From Nemertoderma westbladi (Eukaryota; Xenacoelomorpha; Nemertodermatida; Nemertodermatidae), in NCBI GenBank assembly GCA_032718475.1, contig JAUCBJ010000906.1:1-64000 (forward strand): a stretch of DNA of 64,000 nt, in the 5' to 3' direction. Every line of letters begins with the position of its first letter. Within the stretch, counting starts at the first letter, position 1. The position numbers and the translations under genes were made by a program. Below the pieces are notes generated by a model. That model was not told the DNA's origin and ran no database searches. It was given only the letters and a program-made list of their open reading frames with translations. Below are positions 33,155 through 43,287 of this stretch, piece by piece.

Positions 33155-36100
33155 TTAATTTTTTTGCAAAAAAAATTATTTTTATTTTTTCACTAAAATC
33201 GCTCTAACTTCGGTTCTGGTGGTCCAAATTCAATAAAATTGGTATATTCTTTGCCGTAATTTTTTTCTTAATCTTTTGAGAAGGGGTTATTTGTGGCCCC
33301 AAAAAAATTAAAAAAAGGGCCAAAATAACGCGATATTTTTCGACCCTTAAAATTCGTAATTTTAATTATATATGTTAAGATAAAAGATAGCGGAGTTAAT
33401 TTTATACTTTTTACAGGTACTTTTGGCGCAATACGCTAAATTATAATGGAATAGCGATTTGTTAAAAAAAAAAATTTTTCGTCCCTTTTTATAAATATTA
33501 TATTTCACACGATCGCCTGCCGCTCCAGTTTTATAATACCTCCGGCGCTGTGATTAACGCTGTTAGATAGATAATTTAACGCACTATAAGTCTGTGTAAA
33601 CAAATCTCCCGTAAGTTAAGTAGTTTTCGAGCTAGACGATTTCCCGCGAAGCAAGTTTGAAGCGCGAAATTATAATTTTGGCCCTCATTTTTTTAATATC
33701 ATCCTTGGAGCAAAACCGATAGCATATTTGAATTCCCCGTATGGATATTGACTGTATAGAATGTACCTTAACCAACTAAAGTTAAAAATAAAAAATTATT
33801 CGATAAAAACTACTTTACAAATTCTGGCCCTTTTTGGCCCCTATTGCCGACATATTTTTTGTACCCCCATTCGATAGGAACGTAGCCCCAATGGTCTTCT
33901 ACGAGTTTCATAAAAGAATTAGTGGATTCCTACCCGCGTTGTCGAATTAAACATTTCGGAAATAACTGTTCCAAAAAAGACGGACAAAAACGTACAAATT
34001 TACAGCCCCTTTTTCCACCCGAAATTTTAATAAATATCTTACCCCCATTCGATACGAAGGTAGTACCACTCTTCCCCTTTCCAACCGCGTTACTTCCGTC
34101 CCCGTACGATTAATATTAGCCGAGTTATAGCGGATCCCGCAAAGTCATTTTGTCCGTTTTTTCAACTTTGACGGACATTTTCGGAAAAAAGGCGTGGTAA
34201 TCTTTTTTGAAAAAAAAAACGAATTCACTAATTAATCCCTTCTATCGTATCCCGGCGTCGGCTAAGCAATAACCTAGGGTTTTTTCGAGCCACTGTAGAG
34301 CGCCTTTCAAAAAAATTTTAAAATTGTCGAAAAAATGACGGTTTTTTGTCCGCCTTGTCCGTCGAAGTGTTAGATTTAATAATGTTAGAGTTGCTAATAT
34401 CTTAGAATTCCGAGCCGCTCCCCTGGTGAGAAAATAAAAAAATTTGGTCAGTTCCTTCATCGAAAAGTCCCCCAGAATCCCAAGTTAACCTATATAGTTA
34501 GCGATGGCCTGCGGCTTTAGGAGCGGCCGCGGTATTCACCTCCCTCATAGCGGCCGCGGCGGTGTTGCGTCAAATGGAGAAATATTTATCCCACCTAGCA
34601 TTGAGAATTATCTTGCACAAAATATAATGAAAGTATTATTTATTTCAGATGTAAAATTTAGAATTAAAGGAAACTGCAGCAGTCAAGAATGAATATAAGA
34701 AGAGCGGGCTCGCAAGTATTATTCTGGATAATTGCGGCTGTAGATAATATGCAGCGGCAGCCGCCACTATAGCCTACAAACTTTGGTTGGATGTGGGAGC
34801 AATTTATAAATTTGGCTTTCAATTTTTATTGCAAGTGTGCAAACAAGGACTGTGATAACGTGTAAATAAATATATTATCAAACATTCAACTAAAAGTAAT
34901 TAATGCAAATGCAGAAGTTGTTTCATCGATAGTCCTTCACCTTTCATTTCACGGTCCACTGGTAATACCGGACATCACCTTACAGAAACAACATCTCAGT
35001 TTGGGTAACCACTGCTACAGTACTTCGAAAAGGATAAACCTGCGCCATTCTGTCCATAATTGCGTCGGCCACAAAGTCCACATTCGAATTAACATATTTC
35101 CAACATATTTTCCACCAGTTCTTGAGGATACATGTCTAGCGAGAGTTAGGGTGCTGACAGCATATATTCCTGACAGACAGGTATGTCGGTGCATTACTTG
35201 GCCACAGTGATGAGCTAAAAAAAGGACACCGAGCCTTGTATGTATTACAAGTTCACTACAAGTAACAGTGTTTGCCATAAGACTGCAATGTTACAAAATT
35301 TGTAACTCATAACTGCAAACATAATCCTTATTTCTTACATTTTTATTTTCTCGAGCTTAGTTTCTCCTTATTTATGATTGACCAGTGTCTAAATATATAA
35401 ATATACCCTTGCATGTTATTTCATTATTGTTGCTATGTAAAACATCTGTCGTTAAGATAAATAGTGTTCTAGAAAAAATTGCCCAATGCGGACTATGTGA
35501 AATATAACATAATTTCAAATGGTTTATACAAGTTAACACTTTCAGCAAAAAAAACTGCAGTCATACCCAATTTGAACGGTGGTTGGTACTGTCTACTTGA
35601 CTATTATTATATATTACTGGAACAATATAATTTAAAAAAATTTATTTTAATACATATTTTACAGAAATATTACATTGTTCCAAATAAATACCCACAAAAT
35701 AATTCACAACCCAAAATGAACTATATACTTTTGCACATTAGTAAATTGTTATATATTGATAAATTTTATTGTTTAAAACCTTATTATCACTGATATATTT
35801 TAATACGTAAATGGGACTACAATTACAAATTGATTGACTGTTGGACCGGTGCATTTGCTGACACACATCTTTATCAGTCCCAAATCTGTTGAATAATGTA
35901 AATCGCGCCTACCACCATTAAATGATAACGAGTGGCAAGGTAAACGTCAATTGAACATTTGGTATATTTACTCAGGTATTATTCACTCAAGTAGTAAATG
36001 ATAGCTCTATCCTGCAATATGCTAAGTTAAATTGGCATGGTGTATAAGTTAAAACTTGGTATACTACTATCGCCAACTATACTGTATCACCCTGTTCATG

Positions 36101-36730
36101 TGTTGTTCAGATGTTCGGTGTTCGTGTCCTTTGTGCTACATTTTATATTTGATATTTGACATACTATTTATTTATTTATATTCAACGTATTTAAATAAAT
36201 TATCTTTCTACTTCAGAATCTTTCTAATTGTTTCACAGACCACATGTTTACTAAGTTTGGTTTAATTTCACGAATGATTTACCGACTTGTTTCAGTTTTC
36301 TTCAAAAGTCTGAAACTACCTGTACCCTGTACCGACTGTCGGACTGTCTGATTTTTCACCAAACAATCATATTTTATCTAAACTATTGACGGACTACATA
36401 CGTACCAAGTTAGGTTTAATTTCACCAATAAATGACTGAGTATATTATCATATACTATATATCATATACATATCATATACTAAGACATTGCTCACTTCAT
36501 TCGTTGCTCGCCCCACATGGCAAATTCCTGGCTTGAACAAACATGTTAGCCAGTCAGTCCCCCAGTCCATCCTAGAGAATATTTCCGAGGTTGGAAAAGT
36601 TAGGATTAACCTGATGGTAAGGGGTGGCTTTGCTTAAGAGTGTCTACCATGATTGTACTATACTATATTACTAGTTACATAATACTTACTACACATTCTA
36701 TATTGCACTATCGAGCGATCTTTACTATTC
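33155..36730. other. No gene recognised
   Basis: AT-rich DNA without supported coding sequence. At 34520-34560, AGCGGCCGCGG occurs twice 27 bp apart, a CpG-rich patch unlike its surroundings. The minus-strand ORF at 35278-35015 and plus ORFs here show no family motif. CTTCATTCGTTGCTCGCCCC at 36490 resembles the repeat flank at 11200 (GCCATTCGTGTCTCGCCCC). Confidence 0.5.
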
Positions 36731-36732
36731 TC

Positions 36733-36754
36733 GGGGGGGGGGGGGGGGGGGGGG
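36733..36754 (+). repeat. Poly(G) tract
   Basis: Twenty-two consecutive G, then TGGGGA. It lies directly before the 77-bp satellite. Confidence 0.9.
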
Positions 36755-36822
36755 TGGGGACTGAACCTTGTCATAAAGTCTGTGTCACAACTGATACATC
36801 AGGGTTATGTTAGTATGGTCAT

Positions 36823-37430
36823 GAAGTATAATGGAACATGATCAACCAATTGTACTTAATGATTCCATGGGTCAGTTATGGTGTTGAAACATTCACAAGA
36901 AAGTATAATGGAACATGATCAACCAATGGTACTTAATGATTTAATGGGTCAGTGATGGTGTTGAAACATTCACAAGGAAGTATAATGGAACATAATCAAC
37001 CAATGGTACATAATGATTCAATGGGTCAGTGATGGTGTTGAAACATTCACAAGGAAGTATAATGGAATATGATCAACCAATGGTACATAATGATTCAATG
37101 GGTCAGTGATGGTGTTGAAACATTCACAAGGAAGTATAATGGAACATGATCAACAACAAGGAAGTATAATGGAACATGATCAACCAATGGTACTTAATGA
37201 TTCCATGGGTCAGTGATGGTGTTGAAACATTCACAAGGAAGTATAATGGAACATGATCAACCAATGGTACATAATGATTCAATGGGTCAGTGATGGTGTT
37301 GAAACATTCACAAGGAAGTATAATGGAACATGATCAACCAATGGTACATAATGATTCAATGGGTCAGTGATGGTGTTGAAACATTCACAAGGAAGTATAA
37401 TGGAACATGATCAACCAATGGTACTTAATG
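36823..37430 (+). repeat. 77-bp satellite, left block
   Basis: The unit contains GAAGTATAATGGAACATGAT, CAACCAATGGTACTTAATGA, TTCAATGGGTCAGTGATGGT and GTTGAAACATTCACAAG. Starts of AAGTATAATGG at 36824, 36901 and 36978 give the 77-bp period. One partial unit occurs at about 37138-37160. Blocks of the same satellite lie at 38530-39190 and 40296-40945. Confidence 0.95.
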
Positions 37431-37448
37431 ATTATATGGGATTCCTGA

Positions 37449-38504
37449 CTATATGGGATTCCTGATGAAATTATTGCAGCAATCAGATCAGTATACGATG
37501 GTTCAACAACATTTGTGTCTACTGTTGATGGTGACACAGAACCATTTGAAGTGTTATGGGGCGTCCTCCAGGGAGACACACTTGCACCATTCTTGTTCAT
37601 AATTGTTGTTGACTATGATCTACGCATGTCCTTAGATCATCATAATGATGATGGGGTGATCATAACTCCACCTACTGGCTCCAGAAGTCGAGGAAATCCT
37701 GCCAAGTACCTAACTGATCTAGACTTTGCTGATGACTTACGAGTACTCTCAGAATCACTAGAGGGAGCCCAACGGCTCCTCAGCTCATTAGAACATGTTG
37801 CTTCTAGTGTTGGTCTTTTTATTAACTCCAGAAAGACCAAAATTTTGACAGTTAACTTTGAAAGTCCTCAGCAAGTCTCTGATCGGATGAGCATAAGCTC
37901 AAAAAATGGTATGCTTGAGCATGTGGATGACTTCTGTTACCTGGGATCATGGATCCGGAAGTCAGGTGAGGACCTTCGAATACGTAAGGGAAAGGCATGG
38001 GCAGCCTTGAATAGGCTTTCCAGGATTTGGAAGTCACCGAGAATTAATCGGAAACTTAAGGTCCGATTATTTAGAGCAGCAGTAGTTCCAGTACTCCTCT
38101 ATGGGAGTCCATGCTGGGCTCTAACTGCTGAGGACACCAAATCTCTGGATGGCACATTCACAAGAATGCTATGCCGGGTTCATTGTGTCAAGTACAATGC
38201 ACACATCTCCAACCAGATACTATATAACATTGGAGGTGTCTCATTGGTTCCCCCAAGCTTGACACTAGAACAAAATCGCCTCCGCTTTGCAGGACATTGC
38301 TTTCGCCGTGAGAACCAGCCAGTGCATAATCTTGTACTTTGGCAGCCTCATGGAGTGAATAAGCATGGTGGACAGCCCATGACTTTCTTGAGACGCATCT
38401 TAAAGGACACTGGCCTTGAAGATGCGGATGATCTAGCAAATGTCATGGGTGATAGGGAGTTGTGGCGGTGCAATTTTGTCGATAAGCCGGCACAGCATTC
38501 TTAA
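37449..38504 (+). CDS. LINE reverse transcriptase C-terminal part, open, copy 1
   Basis: An uninterrupted frame of 351 codons from just after a TGA (37446) to TAA at 38504. Motifs: IPDEIIAAIRSVYDGST, motif B LQGDTLAPFLFII, catalytic FADDL (YADD type, F for Y) near 37725, DDFCYLGSW, PVLLYGSPCWALTAED, then RLRFAGHCFRR and a conserved C-terminal tail to PAQHS. RT motifs before GIP, including DF-KAFD, are missing, so no active RT is possible. The 3' end AAAATGCAGCTGCAATACAG continues to GATCCTAGTA. Copies at 53.1 and 62.4 kb show the same tail. It is a satellite-embedded fragment and not a host gene. Confidence 0.85.
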   Translation, partial: LYGIPDEIIAAIRSVYDGSTTFVSTVDGDTEPFEVLWGVLQGDTLAPFLFIIVVDYDLRMSLDHHNDDGVIITPPTGSRSRGNPAKYLTDLDFADDLRVLSESLEGAQRLLSSLEHVASSVGLFINSRKTKILTVNFESPQQVSDRMSISSKNGMLEHVDDFCYLGSWIRKSGEDLRIRKGKAWAALNRLSRIWKSPRINRKLKVRLFRAAVVPVLLYGSPCWALTAEDTKSLDGTFTRMLCRVHCVKYNAHISNQILYNIGGVSLVPPSLTLEQNRLRFAGHCFRRENQPVHNLVLWQPHGVNKHGGQPMTFLRRILKDTGLEDADDLANVMGDRELWRCNFVDKPAQHS

Positions 38505-39207
38505 AAATGCAGCTGCAATACAGCATGCCGATCCTAGTACTTAATGATTCCATGGGTCAGTGATGGTGTTGAAACATTCACAAGGAAGTATAGTGGAACA
38601 TGATCAACCAATGGTACTTAATGATTCAATGGGTCAGTGATGGTGTTGAAACATTCACAAGAAAGTATAGTGGAAAATTATCATCCAATGGTACATGATT
38701 CAATGGGTCAGTGATGGTGTTGAAACATTCACAAGGAAGTATAATGGAACATAATCAACCAATGGTACATAATGATTCAATGGGTCAGTGATGGTGTTGA
38801 AACATTCACAAGGAAGTATAATGGAATATGATCAACCAATGGTACATAATGATTCAATGGGTCAGTGATGGTGTTGAAACATTCACAAGGAAGTATAATG
38901 GAACATGATCAACAACAAGGAAGTATAATGGAACATGATCAACCAATGGTACTTAATGATTCCATGGGTCAGTGATGGTGTTGAAACATTCACAAGGAAG
39001 TATAATGGAACATGATCAACCAATGGTACATAATGATTCAATGGGTCAGTGATGGTGTTGAAACATTCACAAGGAAGTATAATGGAACATGATCAACCAA
39101 TGGTACATAATGATTCAATGGGTCAGTGATGGTGTTGAAACATTCACAAGGAAGTATAATGGAACATGATCAACCAATGGTACTTAATGATTATATGGGA
39201 TTCCTGA

Positions 39208-40263
39208 CTATATGGGATTCCTGATGAAATTATTGCAGCAATCAGATCAGTATACGATGGTTCAACAACATTTGTGTCTACTGTTGATGGTGACACAGAA
39301 CCATTTGAAGTGTTATGGGGCGTCCTCCAGGGAGACACACTTGCACCATTCTTGTTCATAATTTTTGTTGACTATGATCTACGCATGTCCTTAGATCATC
39401 ATAATGATGATGGGGTGATCATAACTCCACCTACTGGCTCCAGAAGTCGAGGAAATCCTGCCAAGTACCTAACTGATCTAGACTTTGCTGATGACTTACG
39501 AGTACTCTCAGAATCACTAGAGGGAGCCCAACGGCTCCTCAGCTCATTAGAACATGTTGCTTCTAGTGTTGGTCTTTTTATTAACTCCAGAAAGACCAAA
39601 ATTTTGACAGTTAACTTTGAAAGTCCTCAGCAAGTCTCTGATCGGATGAGCATAAGCTCAAAAAATGGTATGCTTGAGCATGTGGATGACTTCTGTTACC
39701 TGGGATCATGGATCCGGAAGTCAGGTGAGGACCTTCGAATACGTAAGGGAAAGGCATGGGCAGCCTTGAATAGGCTTTCCAGGATTTGGAAGTCACCGAG
39801 AATTAATCGGAAACTTAAGGTCCGATTATTTAGAGCAGCAGTAGTTCCAGTACTCCTCTATGGGAGTCCATGCTGGGCTCTAACTGCTGAGGACACCAAA
39901 TCTCTGGATGGCACATTCACAAGAATGCTATGCCGGGTTCATTGTGTCAAGTACAATGCACACATCTCCAACCAGATACTATATAACATTGGAGGTGTCT
40001 CATTGGTCCCCCCAAGCTTGACACTAGAACAAAATCGCCTCCGCTTTGCAGGACATTGCTTTCGCCGTGAGAACCAGCCAGTGCATAATCTTGTACTTTG
40101 GCAGCCTCATGGAGTGAATAAGCATGGTGGACAGCCCATGACTTTCTTGAGACGCATCTTAAAGGACACTGGCCTTGAAGATGCGGATGATCTAGCAAAT
40201 GTCATGGGTGATAGGGAGTTGTGGCGGTGCAATTTTGTCGATAAGCCGGCACAGCATTCTTAA
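39208..40263 (+). CDS. LINE reverse transcriptase C-terminal part, open, copy 2
   Basis: Duplicate of 37449-38504 with one visible amino-acid change (FIIVVDYD becomes FIIFVDYD). It has the same 5' junction with a doubled CTATATGGGATTCCTGA and the same 3' junction into satellite. Absence of stops reflects recent duplication, not selection, since the catalytic N-terminal half of the RT is absent in both. Confidence 0.85.
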   Translation, partial: LYGIPDEIIAAIRSVYDGSTTFVSTVDGDTEPFEVLWGVLQGDTLAPFLFIIFVDYDLRMSLDHHNDDGVIITPPTGSRSRGNPAKYLTDLDFADDLRVLSESLEGAQRLLSSLEHVASSVGLFINSRKTKILTVNFESPQQVSDRMSISSKNGMLEHVDDFCYLGSWIRKSGEDLRIRKGKAWAALNRLSRIWKSPRINRKLKVRLFRAAVVPVLLYGSPCWALTAEDTKSLDGTFTRMLCRVHCVKYNAHISNQILYNIGGVSLVPPSLTLEQNRLRFAGHCFRRENQPVHNLVLWQPHGVNKHGGQPMTFLRRILKDTGLEDADDLANVMGDRELWRCNFVDKPAQHS

Positions 40264-40295
40264 AAATGCAGCTGCAATACAGCATGCCGATCCTA

Positions 40296-40945
40296 GTACT
40301 TAATGATTCCATGGGTCAGTGATGGTGTTGAAACATTCACAAGGAAGTATAGTGGAACATGATCAACCAATGGTACTTAATGATTCAATGGGTCAGTGAT
40401 GGTGTTGAAACATTCACAAGAAAGTATAGTGGAAAATTATCATCCAATGGTACATGATTCAATGGGTCAGTGATGGTGTTGAAACATTCACAAGGAAGTA
40501 TAGTGGAAAATGATCAACCAATGGTTCATAATGATTCAATGGGTCAGTGATGGTGTTGAAACATTCACAAGGAAGTATAGTGGAACATGATCAACCAATG
40601 GTACTTAATGATTCCATGGGTCAGTGATGGTGTTGAAACATTCACAAGTAAGTATATTGGAACATGATCAACCAATGGTACTTAATGATTCCATGGGTCA
40701 GTGATGGTGTTGAAACATTCACAAGTAAGTATATTGGAACATGATCAACCAATGGTACTTAATGATTCCAGGAGTCAGTGACGGTGTTGAAACATTCACA
40801 AGGAAGTATATTGGAACATGATCAACCAATGGTACTTAATGATTCCATGGGTCAGTGACGGTGTTGAAACATTCACAAGGAAGTATATTGGAAAATGATC
40901 AACCAATGGTACTTAATGATCCAATGGGTCAGTGACGGTGTTGAA
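40296..40945 (+). repeat. 77-bp satellite, right block
   Basis: About eight units, more diverged than the left block (TATAGTGG, TATATTGG and GTGACGGTG variants). The final unit breaks off at about 40945 with GTTGAATGCTCCGAC. Confidence 0.9.
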
Positions 40946-41099
40946 TGCTCCGACTATATTTAGAAAAGTATATAGCCAACTTATGATTAACCAATTGTAC
41001 AATCGTTTAGATAAGACTTTTAACCGTACCAGTAGACTTTGCTACGATAATTTAATATAAAATCTTGAAAGTTCGATTGCGGGAGACAAACAAATATAC

Positions 41100-41291
41100 A
41101 CTAAAGGCTATAGACTAGAAATTTCGCACTGTTGTGTCCCTAGGCAAGACACTTTAGACATTAGTGCTACGCCAACCCAGCTGTATAATGGGAACCTGGC
41201 TTTGATTGGGTAATGATAATAAAAGCGATTTGAGTATGCCGAGCTCTGAAAAGCGCTATATAAATAATCAATATTATTATTATTATTATTA
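41100..41291 (+). mobile_element. SINE 3' region
   Basis: GTGTCCCTAGGCAAGACACT, CCAGCTGTATAATGGGAACC, then AAGCGATTTGAG and AAAGCGCTATATAAATAATC followed by (ATT)n. This combination is found at the 3' ends of SINEs in many animals. The tRNA-like head is not evident upstream. The (ATT)n tail marks the 3' end of a plus-strand insertion. Confidence 0.65.
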
Positions 41292-41914
41292 TACACTAAT
41301 GATAGGTACTATCTCTTTTCATTACAATGCTTCATTCACATATATCATTACCTATTTTCTAATGATAGTTAAATAGCGATGTTATCATTCTGAGTATGAT
41401 TCTGAAACACAAATGTTTTATAAGTTGGATGGTTGGAAACACGCCTTCGGATTCATTTTGTGAAACCAAAAAATTGCAAAATGATAATGCAGAATCATAA
41501 ATAATAATCAATTAAGTGTTGTTTGTTGAAGAGACGGTGTCTGCAAAATATGCCATGAACCTTTCTGTAATATAGTGTCATTTTCTTATTAAATGAATTA
41601 TTGGAGTTGAGCTGTTAATGCAACTGTAATTATTAATGATGTGATATTATGGTTTTGTTCAGAAATTGAAAAAATAATGAAGCACGTCACCGGGTGTTGA
41701 ACATTGAACCAGCGCTATACGTAAGTTTCGGCCTATCAGGCCTCATCAGTAGCGCTAACCAGTTCAGCCACTCGCCCCTGACACTTATTCTCATATCTAA
41801 TCCACTTCTATAGAACAGCCTGCCTAATAGTTACCGGTAGTTAGTTAGTAATAATTCGGATGCAATTTGATACTGAGATAGTTTCACCTCTTATAGCTGC
41901 TTTGTTGATACTGA

Positions 41915-42045
41915 TGGAAAGCCGGCCATGAAAGGATTCCAAATAAATATGTGACACAATCTGAATTTCGTTCAAAAATAGCTGAGATCTGGGCGTAGTG
42001 ATGTTGTATGGTTTTCACGTGTACCAAGCTATTTTATTATATTTA
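41915..42045 (+). repeat. Dispersed repeat family R1, copy 2
   Basis: GGAAAGCCGGCCATGAAAGG, TTCCAAATAAATATGTGACA, TGAATTTCGTTCAAAAATAG and the end GCTATTTTATTATATTTATT align with copies near 10.3 and 61.4-61.8 kb. It abuts the foldback-like element that follows. Confidence 0.7.
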
Positions 42046-42054
42046 TTAAATATA

Positions 42055-42915
42055 AACATAAAAAATATCGAGTGTTGAAAAATATCGAGAGTAAAAAAAT
42101 CGAGAGTAAAAATAACACGAGTAAAAATATCGATAATATCGCGAGTTCAAAAAATATCGAGAGTAAAAATATCGAGAGCAAAAATTTTTAATAAGGGTTG
42201 TATGATATTTTTTTTCGAAAAAATATTCTAGAACATAAATATTAACCAAAATTGGTAGCTTACACGTGGTCTACAACATTTATAAAAAAACTAGCTCGTA
42301 TAAAAAAATTAAAAATATAATCTAGAACCAAAAAAATGTGTCATAGAACAAAAATAATTATCAAAATTGATGGCAAAAACTAGCTAGTATAATAAATCTG
42401 GTGAACAGGTACCCAAGATGTCAAAATATAATGTCACTTATTTGCACTTGCACTGTTGTACTTGCACTTCAATATTGTGCCATAATTCAAAATAAAATGC
42501 TCACGATATTTTTACTTGCGATATTTTTACTCTCGATATTTTTACTCGAGATATTTTTACTCTCGTTATTTTTACTCTCGTTATTTTTACTCGCGATATT
42601 ATTCTCTTGTTATTTTTACTCTCGATATTTTTACTCTCGATATTTTTACTCTCTATATTTTTACTCTTGATATTTTTACTCTCGATATTTTTACTCTCGA
42701 TATTTTTACTCTCTATATTTTTACACTCTATATTTTTGCTCGCGATATCTTTCTCTTGTTATTTTTTCTCTCGATATTTTTACTCTCGATATTTTTACTC
42801 GCGATATTTTTCTCTCGTTATTTTTACTCTCGATATTTTTACTCTCAATATTTTTACTCGCGATATTTTTACTCTCGATATTTTTGCCTGCGATACTTTT
42901 CTCTTGTTATTTTTA
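42055..42915. mobile_element. Foldback-like element 2 with 15-bp tandem-unit arms
   Basis: The left arm (about 42058-42190) contains AAAAATATCGAGAGT-type units; the right arm (about 42500-42915) contains about 27 units of the complementary ACTCTCGATATTTTT. The central spacer (42190-42500) is unrelated AT-rich DNA. Arms are unequal in length. The long ORFs rich in Tyr-Ser-Arg-Phe or Ile-Phe-Leu-Leu are products of the 15-bp period and are not genes. No target duplication was recognised. Confidence 0.7.
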
Positions 42916-43099
42916 CTACATATAATATATATATATATACCTATTCCCGGAATATTGTGCTTATGTGTATAGCCACATACTAGTATTACTATAGAGGTAA
43001 TGCAAGTGCACTGTGGTCAGGTACTTAAGAGATAACTAGAGTAACAATACACGTCATCCTCTCGAAACAGATCCTCCTTTGACCTCTATACTATGTCAC

Positions 43100-43190
43100 A
43101 CTGACGCCGTTATCAAGGTACCTGGACCCCCCCCCCCCCCCCCCCCCCATTTTTCTATAAATCTTAATGCGATTGCATTAAATCTGAATT
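43100..43190 (-). repeat. Poly(C)-centred dispersed repeat, copy 2
   Basis: Twenty-two C at 43127-43148, flanked by AAGGTACCTGGA and ATTTTTCTATAAATCTTAAT. The reverse complement matches 1690-1765 on both sides of the homopolymer. Confidence 0.6.
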
Positions 43191-43287
43191 AATTAATCTA
43201 CATACCTCCTCCTCCTCCTAGTGGGTGGAGACGGAATTTTATTTTCTATTTCAAACTTTAGCTACAGTACAAACCTTTGAAAAAGAG

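Larger units (their letters stand above)
36950..40495 (+). repeat. 1,759-bp direct tandem duplication (satellite + RT fragment)
   Basis: Sequence from about 36950 to 38735 recurs 1,759 bp downstream (about 38709-40494). The RT-coding parts differ at two sites I can see: 37605 G versus 39364 T (Val to Phe), and a silent T/C near 38249/40008. The duplication covers satellite, LINE insert and satellite together, so it arose after the LINE insertion. Confidence 0.95.

Noticed and set aside
37385-40198. Minus-strand ORFs of 61-83 codons repeated in both RT copies
   Set aside because: Antisense shadows of the reverse transcriptase frame.
42046-42983. Tyr/Ser/Arg/Phe- and Leu/Ile-rich ORFs
   Set aside because: Products of the 15-bp ACTCTCGATATTTTT period.
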